From QGON01 sp963691905 (GTDB taxonomy: Bacteria; Pseudomonadota; Gammaproteobacteria; Chromatiales; Chromatiaceae), in contig OY829892.1 in the NCBI GenBank assembly GCA_963691905.1, forward strand, positions 310,001 to 374,000: a stretch of DNA of 64,000 nucleotides. Direction: 5' to 3'. This document shows, one piece after another, positions 17,618 through 26,518 of this stretch. The notes beneath the pieces were generated by a model. The model saw only the letters and a list, made by a program, of their open reading frames with translations, searched no databases and had not been told where the DNA came from. The translations under genes and the position numbers were made by a program. Within the stretch, counting starts at the first letter, position 1; every line of letters begins with the position of its first letter.

Positions 17618-19654
17618 TCACCTGCTCTCCACACAATTCCGCCCTCTATCCTTGGCGGAATACAACGCTTTGTCAGCAGCCCTCAACAATTGCTCATAAC
17701 TCTCATCTCCGCTACTGGCGGCAGTAACACCGAGACTCACAGTCACCTGTTCATTAAAATTTCTAGTCCCAAAAGAGTGATCGGCCACGGCGCGGCGCAG
17801 TCGTTCGGCCATCTGATTGGCCGCGTCGATATCCAACCCGATGCTGAACATCAAAAACTCTTCTCCGCCGATGCGGCCTAGGACATCATATGTCCGCGCG
17901 GTCATACGCAGCACACCGGCCAATTCACGTAAAACAATGTCTCCCACCAGATGGCCATGGGTATCGTTGATGCGCTTGAAATAGTCGATATCCACCAGAG
18001 TGCATGAAAAGGGAAGCTTGTTTCGACGCGCCTCTGCCAGCCCCTGCTGCATTCGCTCCAGTGTGTGACGGCGGTTGGGCAACCCCGTCAGTGCATCAGA
18101 GATAGCCAGCTCGTTGACCCGTTCGAAAGCAGCGGCAGCCCGTAGAAGATAACGGATACGCTGCACCAACACCGGCCACACCACCGGCTTTGTAACAAAG
18201 TCGGTGGCTTCAACCGCGTAAGCCTTTTCAATCGCAGGCAGATCATCATGACCCGTCACCATGATCACCGGCAGATGTTCTCCGCCAGGAAGCAGGCGCA
18301 ACCTCTCACAGACCTGGAGACCATCAAGTTCAGGCATTTCCAGATTGAGCAGCATGACCGCCGGTTTATCTGTGAAGAAGCGGTCGAGCGCTATGCGGCC
18401 GTTCTCGGCAAGCACCACATCGAAGCCTCCCTCCTGCAGCAGGGATTTCGCCATCTCCCGTTCGGTCGAGTCATCATCAACCACCATCACCCTTGGCCGC
18501 CGCTCCCCATCAACCAGCTCTTGGCCGGCGATATCCGCACCTACCAAATAGGGGCTCGCCAGCTTACTGTCCTGCTCCCGGTCGATCTGCCAGGGTTCAT
18601 CCTCCGGCAATTCAGCAAGCACAACTTCCAAAGCCTGGCTGACACGGGAAAACTCATCCCGAATCGCCCGCAACTGTTTTTCTCCCTCCAGAACTTTGCC
18701 ATCGCGGGCCTCTTTTTCCAGATTCCTGCAGAGGGCCGAAAGCCGGAGGGCAGTCAGATTGGCACTTGACGATTTCAGGCTGTGCGCAAGCTGAAACAGC
18801 GCTCTCGCATCCCGCCTGTCGAAAGTCTGTTCCATCTTTTCCAGCAGCGCCTCGGCACTGGAGAGATAGGTATGGATCAGCTGCGTGAGACGGCCTACCC
18901 GTAAACCCTGAAAATTATTCTTCAAAACCAATAATTTTTCCGCATCGAGCGGTTCTGGCGCTGTCGTCACCAAGCCAGTGCTGTTCTCGTCAATAGCGGA
19001 TACCGCTGACCCCAGCCGGGTTAAAGACACGGAGGGGAGTTGGTGCACCCTCCAGTCGATCAGCCTGATCAAGAGCGCACTGCCGGCTACCGTCAGGCCC
19101 GCCGCCATCAGCAAAATCATGGCCAGTGATAGCGCAGAGTTACGCGCCAGTTCCAGGGCAGGCGTCTCACTGAGAATCAGGTCAACATAACCAAGAGGCA
19201 TGCTCCCTGCCGTCCGCTGTTCCGGTGGAATCGGCGTAAGAAAACGGATATAGGGTTCACCGGTGACGGGATCAGGAAACCGATCAACCACAACCCTCGA
19301 CTCTCCTGGCGTGATGCCTGCTGGAGGCGCTGTCAGTGACAAACGGGTCGCCGTCCAGTGGCTGAGAATAGTCTGGTCAGGACGCAACACGGCCAGATAG
19401 AGCGGTTCAGTTTGGTTTGCCAGACCTAAAAAACGCTGTAGATCCAGGTCGCGGTTTTCGCGCATGGGTTCTTCAACAAGCTGCGCGACTGCCCGAGAAA
19501 ACTCCACTCCACGCAGTTGCAGCGCATCCAGGCCTGCCTGTTTTTGCCAGTCCATCCAAAGCAGCACCACGCCCGAAAGCACCAACAGCAGCATCAAAAC
19601 CGGCGCTCGGCGCTTCAAAACCAGCAGGATTTTTTTATTGTTATCTGTTTTCAA
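17618..19654 (-). CDS. Membrane Hpt-REC-GGDEF protein with an Asn-substituted receiver
   Basis: 678 residues: membrane helix (15-33), periplasmic sensor (about 34-170), second helix (172-198), Hpt (about 255-345, LFQLAHSLKSSSANL), receiver (387-505) and GGDEF (515-676, signature GRIGGEEFLMFS). The receiver keeps the acidic pair (MVVDDDS) and the Lys (TDFVTKPVVW), but the acceptor position reads MLLNLEMPELDG, i.e. Asn437 instead of Asp. So it cannot be phosphorylated normally; it may be locked or act as a scaffold. The GGEEF motif fits an active diguanylate cyclase. Likely co-transcribed with the hybrid kinase downstream. Confidence 0.87.
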   Translation of the reverse strand: MKTDNNKKILLVLKRRAPVLMLLLVLSGVVLLWMDWQKQAGLDALQLRGVEFSRAVAQLVEEPMRENRDLDLQRFLGLANQTEPLYLAVLRPDQTILSHWTATRLSLTAPPAGITPGESRVVVDRFPDPVTGEPYIRFLTPIPPEQRTAGSMPLGYVDLILSETPALELARNSALSLAMILLMAAGLTVAGSALLIRLIDWRVHQLPSVSLTRLGSAVSAIDENSTGLVTTAPEPLDAEKLLVLKNNFQGLRVGRLTQLIHTYLSSAEALLEKMEQTFDRRDARALFQLAHSLKSSSANLTALRLSALCRNLEKEARDGKVLEGEKQLRAIRDEFSRVSQALEVVLAELPEDEPWQIDREQDSKLASPYLVGADIAGQELVDGERRPRVMVVDDDSTEREMAKSLLQEGGFDVVLAENGRIALDRFFTDKPAVMLLNLEMPELDGLQVCERLRLLPGGEHLPVIMVTGHDDLPAIEKAYAVEATDFVTKPVVWPVLVQRIRYLLRAAAAFERVNELAISDALTGLPNRRHTLERMQQGLAEARRNKLPFSCTLVDIDYFKRINDTHGHLVGDIVLRELAGVLRMTARTYDVLGRIGGEEFLMFSIGLDIDAANQMAERLRRAVADHSFGTRNFNEQVTVSLGVTAASSGDESYEQLLRAADKALYSAKDRGRNCVESR

Positions 19655-19957
19655 TCTTGTGTCCGTAAAATCAGTTTTTCACGCCGCCGCTCAAAGGACG
19701 ATAGAGAGATGCGCAGGCAACGCTCGCGCAATTCAGCACTGGACGGAAACCACTTCTGGCATCTGTCCTTCAGCGATACAGCGCGTTCCTGAAAATATTT
19801 CGCGTGAGATGGACTACAACTTGGAACCCAGCCCCCCCAACCAGTGGGACTATGGCAAGAGTCCGATTAGGAATATCCCTATAAATAATAGGACGCATAC
19901 TACCAAAATGCGACATGGATCACTCGGAATCTATTTCCTGCTTTGAGTGTTTGCGAA
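19655..19957. other. Gene-free stretch between the GGDEF gene and recQ
   Basis: About 300 bases between the minus-strand GGDEF start and the recQ stop. I see no coding frame with a good start, no strong hairpin and no repeat. It presumably holds the promoter of the GGDEF/kinase pair and the recQ 3' end; no terminator is obvious. Confidence 0.4.
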
Positions 19958-22081
19958 TTAACCGCACTCTGCAGCCAGAACACAACGCAAAATCCCGTAA
20001 TCCCAAGCCCCGTCGAGAGCCTCATAGAGCGGCTTCAAACGCCCCTCTTCACAGACGTCCAGATGCTCCATAAGCCTGACGATCTCGGTGTACTCTTCAG
20101 CCTCGACGGGCAACACATCGGTAATATCCAGCAATCCGACCTCCAGCGCCTCGGCGAAGTGCGAATATACCGTGGTGAGTTTGAGTTCCCGCTCTTGAGC
20201 GATACGTTGCGCATCCTTGCCGTTGTTGAACAGATAGAGGGTTTCGTTGACAGTGTCGCTGAGATTGTTGCGCAGCATATCGGGCAGGGGATATTCACGG
20301 ATATGCAGCAGAAATTGCTGGCCATAGCGGGCCAACTTGCTCTCGCCCACGCCACTGATGGCGGCCATTTCATGCAGTGAGGCAGGGCGTCTACGCGCCA
20401 GTTCGGTTAGCGTGGCATCGTGAAAAATGACGTAGGGCGGCACCCCCTGTGCCTCTGCCAATTCCAGTCTCAGGACTCGCAATGACTCGAAAAGAGGACG
20501 ATCAAAGGCCCGCAGTCCTGAAAGTTTACGTTCCCGCTTAGACTTCTCTTTTTCAACCTTGCGCTGACGACGCAGCATCAGCCCCTGCTCACCCCGCAAC
20601 AGCGGCCGACTCTTTTCGGTCAGCCGCAGTGAACCGTGTCCTGCCACATCGATGTCGAGATATCCCTGGGCAATCAACTGCCGGAACAGGGAGCGCCACT
20701 CACTGATGGAGAGGTCAGCCCCGATACCGAAGGTACTGAGCCGGTCGTGCCCAAAACGCTGAATGCGATCATCTTCCTTGCCCCGCAACACATCGACCAC
20801 ATAGTTCACACCAAATCGCTGACCTGTGCGGTAGACACAGGAGAGTGCCTTGCGGGCCGCTTCCTGGGCATCCCAGGTCTCCGGCGGCAGCAGACAATTA
20901 TCGCAATTGCCACAGGGCTCCGGCAAAGTTTCACCGAAGTAGGCCAGCAGTGCCTGGCGACGACAGCCGGTCAACTCGCAAAGCCCCAGCATCGCCTCCA
21001 GTTTGTGGTGAGCGACGCGTTTGAACTGGTCTTCCGAGTCCGAGGATTGGGTGAATTGGCGCAGGGTGATCACATCCTGCAGTCCATAAGCCATCCAGGC
21101 ATTGGCCGGTCCACCGTCCCGGCCGGCACGTCCGGTCTCCTGATAGTAGGCCTCGACGCTCTTGGGCAGGTTCAGATGGGCGACAAAGCGTACATCCGGT
21201 TTGTCGATCCCCATGCCGAAAGCGATGGTTGCAACGATAATCACCCCATCCTCCCGCAGGAACCGGGACTGATTGTTGCGCCGCTCGGCATCGGACAATC
21301 CGGCATGATAGGGCAACGCTTTGCGGCCCTTGGTACTTAACCAGTCGGCGATCTGCCCCACCCGCTTGCGGGAGAGACAATAGACGATTCCGGCATCGCT
21401 CGGATGTTCACGTTGCAGGAACTGCCACAACGCCTCTTTCGCATTCTGACCCTCTGACAGTGCATAGCGAATGTTGGGCCGGTCAAAACTATTGATGAAG
21501 ATCGCTGCGTTCTGCAGACCGAGTTGCTCGATAATCTCATGCCGGGTGCGCTCATCCGCCGTCGCAGTCAGGGCGATGCGTGGCACGCTTGGAAAACGTT
21601 CCTGAAGTATCGACAGCCGTTGATAATCCTTGCGAAAGTCATGGCCCCATTGGGAGACGCAATGCGCTTCATCGATGGCAAAGAGCGCCAGCGGCACCTG
21701 CTCCAGCAGTGAAAGCATGCGCTCATTGAGCAGCCGTTCCGGTGCGATATAGAGCAGATCCAACTCCCCGGCCAGGAGCGCCTGCTCAGTGGCGCGGATG
21801 GATCCCATATCAAGTGTGGAATTCAGAAATGCAGCGTTTAGACCAAGCTGGGTCAGGGCATCCACCTGATCCTGCATCAGCGCTATCAGAGGTGAGATCA
21901 CCACACCCACCCCCGGCCTTATCAAGGCCGGAATCTGGTAGCAGAGTGACTTGCCGCCACCGGTGGGCATCAGGGCCAGGGCGTCTTGTCCCTCAAGCAG
22001 GGCTGCGATGATGCCGGACTGATTGTGGCGGAAGGCTTCGTAGCCGAAGGTGCTGTTGAGGATTTGGAGGGCGCGGTGCAT
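19958..22081 (-). CDS. recQ: ATP-dependent DNA helicase RecQ
   Basis: 707 residues, about 100 longer than E. coli RecQ. It unwinds DNA 3'-5' in recombination and fork repair. Motifs: FRHNQSGIIAALL (motif 0), LMPTGGGKSLCYQIPAL (Walker A), FAIDEAHCVSQWGHDFR (DEAH box), ATIAFGMGIDKPDVRFVAH and QETGRAGRDG (motif VI). The zinc-binding cysteines are in CELTGCRRQALL and CGNCDNCL, followed by winged-helix and HRDC regions. The extra C terminus (about 600-707) looks like the helix-turn-helix domain found after HRDC in some RecQ proteins. Confidence 0.95.
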   Translation of the reverse strand: MHRALQILNSTFGYEAFRHNQSGIIAALLEGQDALALMPTGGGKSLCYQIPALIRPGVGVVISPLIALMQDQVDALTQLGLNAAFLNSTLDMGSIRATEQALLAGELDLLYIAPERLLNERMLSLLEQVPLALFAIDEAHCVSQWGHDFRKDYQRLSILQERFPSVPRIALTATADERTRHEIIEQLGLQNAAIFINSFDRPNIRYALSEGQNAKEALWQFLQREHPSDAGIVYCLSRKRVGQIADWLSTKGRKALPYHAGLSDAERRNNQSRFLREDGVIIVATIAFGMGIDKPDVRFVAHLNLPKSVEAYYQETGRAGRDGGPANAWMAYGLQDVITLRQFTQSSDSEDQFKRVAHHKLEAMLGLCELTGCRRQALLAYFGETLPEPCGNCDNCLLPPETWDAQEAARKALSCVYRTGQRFGVNYVVDVLRGKEDDRIQRFGHDRLSTFGIGADLSISEWRSLFRQLIAQGYLDIDVAGHGSLRLTEKSRPLLRGEQGLMLRRQRKVEKEKSKRERKLSGLRAFDRPLFESLRVLRLELAEAQGVPPYVIFHDATLTELARRRPASLHEMAAISGVGESKLARYGQQFLLHIREYPLPDMLRNNLSDTVNETLYLFNNGKDAQRIAQERELKLTTVYSHFAEALEVGLLDITDVLPVEAEEYTEIVRLMEHLDVCEEGRLKPLYEALDGAWDYGILRCVLAAECG

Positions 22082-22232
22082 GGGGAGTATTGTAACTTTT
22101 TCTTAGTCTTGAGTGTTTCCTGCTATATCGAATAGTTTGTGTCGCTACGCGACGGTTTTTTGATCGGCGCTTGCTTACTCTGTCGGTTTTTCTTTTATTG
22201 CGGAAAGCGTGTTCCTCGCCCCGCTGGGCGAG

Positions 22233-23495
22233 TCACTTTTCTTTTTCGTGAAAAGAAAAGTGCCAGACGAAATTGAGCTGCTCCTGCGCCATCGCACCCA
22301 CCGGGATCATAATGATCCAGAGTGTGCGGAAAGGAAAAATCGCCCGCACACCAAACAGGTACTCCACACACTTCTCGCCGTAGAAACTCCAGCCCAACAG
22401 GGTGGTGAAGGCAAAGATCGCCAGGCCAAAGGTCACCACATAACCACCCACACCAGGCAGCGCCAGCTCAAAGGCCATGGAGGAGAGCGCCGCGCCGGTT
22501 TCACCGCTGGTCCAGGCGCCGGTCACCACAATGGCCAGGCCGGTGATGGTGCAGACGATCAGGGTATCGATGAAGGTTCCGAGCATGGCGATGGTGCCCT
22601 GCCGTACCGGACTGTTGGTAGCCGCCGCCGCATGCGCAATCGGCGCACTCCCCAGCCCAGCCTCATTGGAGAAGATGCCACGGGCCACACCAAAACGTAT
22701 CGCGGCCCAGATCGCCGCGCCAGCGAATCCCCCAGTGGCCGCCGTCGGTGTAAATGCGTGTTCGACGATCATGACGACCGCAGACGGAATCTCGCCAAAA
22801 TGGGTTAACAACACCATCAGACCACCCACGACATAGGCAATCGCCATAAAGGGCACCAGTTTGCCGGCAACGTCCGCGATCCGCCGCACACCACCGATCA
22901 GCACCAGTGCGGCAAGTATCGCCATTACACCACCAGTCACCGCAGCAGGTATCTCCAGATTGGTCTTCAGCACGTCGGCCACGGAGTTGGCCTGCACCGT
23001 ATTGCCAATACCGAAACCCGCCAGTGCGCCAAATATTGCAAACAGGGTTCCGAGCCAGGCCCAGCGCCTCCCAAGACCATTTTTGATGTAGTACATGGGG
23101 CCGCCGATGTGGTTTCCCTCTTCATCCACTTCGCGATAGCGCACTGCCAGCACCGCTTCGGCATATTTGGTGGCCATACCCACCAGTGCGGTACACCACA
23201 TCCAAAAGAGTGCGCCCGGACCACCCAAGGCGATAGCAGTGGCAACGCCGGCGATATTGCCGGTACCGATGGTGGCGGAGAGAGAGGTCATCAGGGCGTT
23301 AAAAGGGCTGATCTCACCTTCCCCCTGGTCTCTGCGCCCCTGCCACAACATGCGGATACCGTGGCCCAAACGCCTCAAGGGTACGAGCCTCAGACCCAGC
23401 ATGAGAAACATCCCGGTACCGAGAATCAGCACCAGCATCAACGGTCCCCAGACGATGCTGTTCAGCCCTTTGACAAGTTCGGTAACACTCTCCAC
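22233..23495 (-). CDS. Alanine/glycine:sodium symporter, C-terminally truncated
   Basis: 420 residues, AGCS family inner-membrane symporter importing alanine or glycine with sodium. The family signature near residues 65-95 is present (SLSATIGTGNIAGVATAIAL), as are FSNEAGLGSAPIAHAA and many membrane helices. AGCS proteins usually run 440-480 residues and finish with a last helix after the IPVGA motif; here WIIMIPVGAMAQ is followed only by a short tail encoded by a palindromic repeat (…FSFHEKEK). The final helix seems lost, so activity is uncertain. It lies alone between recQ and a divergent small membrane gene. Confidence 0.85.
   Translation of the reverse strand: MESVTELVKGLNSIVWGPLMLVLILGTGMFLMLGLRLVPLRRLGHGIRMLWQGRRDQGEGEISPFNALMTSLSATIGTGNIAGVATAIALGGPGALFWMWCTALVGMATKYAEAVLAVRYREVDEEGNHIGGPMYYIKNGLGRRWAWLGTLFAIFGALAGFGIGNTVQANSVADVLKTNLEIPAAVTGGVMAILAALVLIGGVRRIADVAGKLVPFMAIAYVVGGLMVLLTHFGEIPSAVVMIVEHAFTPTAATGGFAGAAIWAAIRFGVARGIFSNEAGLGSAPIAHAAAATNSPVRQGTIAMLGTFIDTLIVCTITGLAIVVTGAWTSGETGAALSSMAFELALPGVGGYVVTFGLAIFAFTTLLGWSFYGEKCVEYLFGVRAIFPFRTLWIIMIPVGAMAQEQLNFVWHFSFHEKEK
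22234..22262. repeat. Perfect 12-base palindrome at the symporter 3' end
   Basis: CACTTTTCTTTT-TCGTG-AAAAGAAAAGTG forms a perfect 12-base-arm hairpin. It supplies the last codons of the minus-strand symporter and lies at the edge of a ~130-base AT-rich intergenic segment towards recQ. It resembles dispersed intergenic palindromes found in many proteobacteria; no second copy is in the window. Confidence 0.6.
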
Positions 23496-23693
23496 GCAGA
23501 TCCTCCTCGATAGTTCTCTATGATTCCCGGCCTTCAGGTGCCGGGTAATCCACCCAACTATACACTCGCCGATGAAGCGGTCACACCGACCGAGTTTTGA
23601 CTTGACTTTTCACCACATTAGGGTAACCGTAGAGTTTAACGGAAATTACAATCCAGGTTGAGCCGCGTAGAACCTGGCTGAGAGGTCATCGTC

Positions 23694-24056
23694 ATGTCTG
23701 TCTGTAAAGACATCAAAGGGTATACCCGCAAGCACGAACGCCTGGCGGATTTTTTCTCTCTGATGGCTGTTGCCCTCTTCTTTGCCACCCTGTTTCTCAG
23801 TCTCACCTACCACTCCTTGATTCTCAACTGGATCATGGCTAACGTCGTCGTTCACGGCTTACTGACCGTTGGCGGGCTGGTGCTTGATGTGGCGATGATA
23901 TTCGTCTTTCTGAATTTTGGCGCCGCCCGTTTTTCAGAAGAGGAAGAAGGCTGTTTCCACACCTTCAAGGGTCGGCGCGCAGGTACCGGCTCCCTCGGCA
24001 TGATGTTCAACAGCTGGTTGCATCACATGGAACACGTTGGTAAAAAGCATCGTTGA
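23694..24056 (+). CDS. Small two-helix membrane protein, unknown function
   Basis: 120 residues with two hydrophobic segments (about 22-44, FSLMAVALFFATLFLSLTY; and about 55-78, HGLLTVGGLVLDVAMIFVFL), then a cytoplasmic tail with FSEEEEGCFHTF and several His. GAGAGG lies shortly before the ATG. I recognise no domain. It precedes the TRAP gene set on the same strand by 56 bases and could be part of that unit. Confidence 0.65.
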   Translation: MSVCKDIKGYTRKHERLADFFSLMAVALFFATLFLSLTYHSLILNWIMANVVVHGLLTVGGLVLDVAMIFVFLNFGAARFSEEEEGCFHTFKGRRAGTGSLGMMFNSWLHHMEHVGKKHR

Positions 24057-24112
24057 GGCCGCTTTTATGTTTTGAAGCGGCATCCTGAAACGTACTTTTC
24101 CAACGGGTTCAC

Positions 24113-24964
24113 ATGGCCAGACGATTCCTAACTATCAGAACCACCGCGTTTGGCCTCTTCCTGCTACTGATCTCTGGCTGCACCTCAATGGCGACCAACC
24201 GGCTGGCGGGCAACCTCTCCAGTGCGATGCTGAATCAGTCAGACCCGGAGATCGTCCGCAACGGCGCACCTGCCTATCTGCTGCTGCTCGACTCCCTGAT
24301 TGCCGACGATGGTGATGACCCAGCGTTGCTGTTTGCCGGCGCCAGACTCTACAGCGCCTATGGAGGCGGACTGGTCAGCGACGGTGCTCGACGGAAAGGT
24401 TTGGCGGACAAGGCGCTGGACTATGCAAGCCGGGGACTTTGCCAGTCCCAGCCGGATATCTGCGCCACCATGGACAAACCCTTTATCGAGTTCGAACCGA
24501 ATGTGCTGAAGGTGGACACATGGGATATCGAAGGGCTCTACGTTTTCGGCACCAGTTGGGCAGGCTGGATTCAGGCCAACCTGGATGACTGGAATGCCAT
24601 CGCTGAACTGCCAAAAATCGAAGCTGTGCTGCAGCGGGTCATTGATCTCGACCCAGCCTACGAGGCAGGACGCGCACAACTCTATCTCGGCGTGATTCGC
24701 ACCCAACTCCCTCCCGCCCTTGGGGGAAAACCCGAAATCGGACGCAAACATTTCGAGCTTGCCATTCGCTATTCAGAGGGTAAAGATCTTATGGCGAAGG
24801 TAGAGTTCGCCCGCCGCTACGCCCGTCTGCTGTTCGACCAGGAACTGCATGATCATCTCCTGCACGAAGTCATCGCTGCAAACCCATCCGTCCCCGGCCT
24901 GACCCTCAGCAACGTTATCGCACAGCGCCAGGCCAAAGAGATGTTGAACGACGACTATTTCTAA
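24113..24964 (+). CDS. TRAP transporter T-component (TatT-like) lipoprotein
   Basis: 283 residues. The lipoprotein signal ends in LLLISGC (Cys about 23). The rest is helical: GAPAYLLLLDSLIADDGDDP, LFAGARLYSAYGGG, and AGRAQLYLGVIRTQLPPALGG near the C terminus match the TatT family, which forms TPR-like trimers associated with TRAP substrate-binding proteins (first described in Treponema, Tp0956-Tp0957). Immediately downstream is a DctP protein, as expected. It likely docks periplasmic binding protein at the membrane. Confidence 0.85.
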   Translation: MARRFLTIRTTAFGLFLLLISGCTSMATNRLAGNLSSAMLNQSDPEIVRNGAPAYLLLLDSLIADDGDDPALLFAGARLYSAYGGGLVSDGARRKGLADKALDYASRGLCQSQPDICATMDKPFIEFEPNVLKVDTWDIEGLYVFGTSWAGWIQANLDDWNAIAELPKIEAVLQRVIDLDPAYEAGRAQLYLGVIRTQLPPALGGKPEIGRKHFELAIRYSEGKDLMAKVEFARRYARLLFDQELHDHLLHEVIAANPSVPGLTLSNVIAQRQAKEMLNDDYF

Positions 24965-25026
24965 TCCACCCACACCCATCTACAATATCCCTTTTTCCAA
25001 TTACCGCCTGTAGTGAGGAGTTACCT

Positions 25027-26022
25027 ATGATCCGCGTGATCATAACGCTGTTATTTAGCCTGAGTCTGACATCCATCGCTCACGCCACCACCCTCAAGAT
25101 CGCCACCCTGGCACCAGACGGCACTGCCTGGATGAAGATCATGCGGGCAGCAGCAGGAGAGGTAAAAAAGAAGACCGACGGCCGCGTCAAACTGCGTTTC
25201 TATCCCGGCGGCGTGATGGGCAACGACAACAGCGTACTGCGCAAGATACGGGTCGGCCAACTGCATGGTGGCGCCATCACAGGTGGAGGGCTGGCGGGGG
25301 TCTATCCGGATGCCCAGCTCTACAACCTGCCTTTTCTGTTCCACAGCCTGAACGAAGTGGACTATGTGCGGGCGCGTATGGATCAGGAGATCATCCACGG
25401 GTTGAGCAAGAAGGGGTTTATCAGCTATGGACTTGGCGAAGGTGGCTTCGCCTACCTGATGTCCAACAGTCCTGTGCGAGAGAGCGCGGATCTGAGAAAA
25501 CAGAAGATATGGATACCCGAAGGTGACCGGGTCAACAGTGTCGCCTTTAAAACCACCGGCGTCTCACCCATCCCTCTGCCCATCACCGATGTGCTTACGG
25601 GCCTGCAGACAGGCCTTATCGACACTGTCGCCAGTTCGGCCATCGGCGCCATCGCCCTGCAGTGGCATACACGAGTGAAGTATCTGACCGATGTCCCCCT
25701 GGTCTATCTCTATGCCACATTGGTGATCAAGGAGAAGGCACTAAAAAAACTCTCATCAGAAGACCGCAAGATTCTGCATACTGAACTGGTTTCAGCATTC
25801 CAGGCACTCAACTCCCGCAATCGCGAGGATGAGAAAAAAGCGCTGGTGGCACTGAAAAAACAGGGCATTGCGTTCATTGAGCCAACCACCCAAGGTAGAC
25901 AAGAGTGGGCACAAACCGCTGCGGCCACGGTGAAGGCACTGGAAAATGACGGACTCTTCTCCCCCAAACTGTTTAGAAAGGTTCAAGGGCTGCTCAATGA
26001 ATATCGTCAACCCAGCCGCTGA
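25027..26022 (+). CDS. dctP: TRAP transporter substrate-binding protein, DctP family
   Basis: 331 residues with signal peptide cut near SIAHA-TTLK. The DctP fold is shown by TLKIATLAPDGTAWMKIM, LRFYPGGVMGNDNSVLRKI and WIPEGDRVNSVAF, with the conserved Arg region that binds a carboxylate. It captures an organic acid-like solute and delivers it to DctQM; the exact ligand cannot be read. A strong GAGGAG lies 7 bases before the ATG. Together with TatT upstream and DctQ/DctM downstream it makes a complete TRAP system. Confidence 0.92.
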   Translation: MIRVIITLLFSLSLTSIAHATTLKIATLAPDGTAWMKIMRAAAGEVKKKTDGRVKLRFYPGGVMGNDNSVLRKIRVGQLHGGAITGGGLAGVYPDAQLYNLPFLFHSLNEVDYVRARMDQEIIHGLSKKGFISYGLGEGGFAYLMSNSPVRESADLRKQKIWIPEGDRVNSVAFKTTGVSPIPLPITDVLTGLQTGLIDTVASSAIGAIALQWHTRVKYLTDVPLVYLYATLVIKEKALKKLSSEDRKILHTELVSAFQALNSRNREDEKKALVALKKQGIAFIEPTTQGRQEWAQTAAATVKALENDGLFSPKLFRKVQGLLNEYRQPSR

Positions 26023-26030
26023 CGAGAATG

Positions 26031-26077
26031 GTGCATATTGTTGGGTTGCGGCCAAAAAGACGGATTAACCCAACCTG
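26031..26077. repeat. Dispersed palindromic repeat, copy 1
   Basis: Between dctP and the cupin gene. Arms GTTGGGTT and AACCCAAC flank a GGCCAAAAAGACGG core. The 47-base unit matches, in reverse complement with about six differences, the sequence at 40847-40893, so it is a dispersed repeat of this genome. It interrupts the TRAP operon without touching a coding region. Confidence 0.75.
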
Positions 26078-26136
26078 ATTCTCATCAAACCTGTTGCCTG
26101 ACCCGCTGCACTTGATCAGGCCTACGAGATGAATCC

Positions 26137-26457
26137 ATGGCCACCACTAACCTGTATCAACCGGCGAAAGCCCCCGCAGAAGAGGAATCGTTCGAAACAC
26201 TGCTGCAATGCAGGAATATCTCAATAGAAAAGATTCAGAGTCCCCCATCGACCCGCAGCGAAATCTACGATCAGCTTCAGGATGAGTGGATCGCCCTGCT
26301 CCAGGGCCATGCCTCTCTGCAGATAGAGGATCGCATTATCACCCTGCAGAGCGGCGATACCCTGTTTATCCCAGCCCGCACTCCCCATCGGGTGCTGGAG
26401 ACCAGCACCGATCCAACCTGCATCTGGCTGGCGGTACATATTCACCCGCCGCCTTGA
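26137..26457 (+). CDS. Small cupin-domain protein
   Basis: 106 residues forming a single cupin barrel: DEWIALLQGHASLQIEDR and LQSGDTLFIPARTPHRVLET are the two conserved cupin motifs, with a metal-type His in TPHRV. Family members bind metals or small ligands, and many are sugar or acid isomerases or sensors. It sits inside the TRAP operon between dctP and dctQ and might modify the transported compound; that is inference. Confidence 0.8.
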   Translation: MATTNLYQPAKAPAEEESFETLLQCRNISIEKIQSPPSTRSEIYDQLQDEWIALLQGHASLQIEDRIITLQSGDTLFIPARTPHRVLETSTDPTCIWLAVHIHPPP

Positions 26458-26518
26458 TGGTACAGCTTAATTCCGGATCTATAGTTTCTGCACAGATAGG
26501 CCGTATAATAGGCTGATC

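Noticed and set aside
26481..26509. Independent promoter for dctQ
   Set aside because: A perfect TATAAT exists but no acceptable -35 hexamer at 16-18 bases, and the gene is within a co-directional TRAP set; noted only in the dctQ entry.
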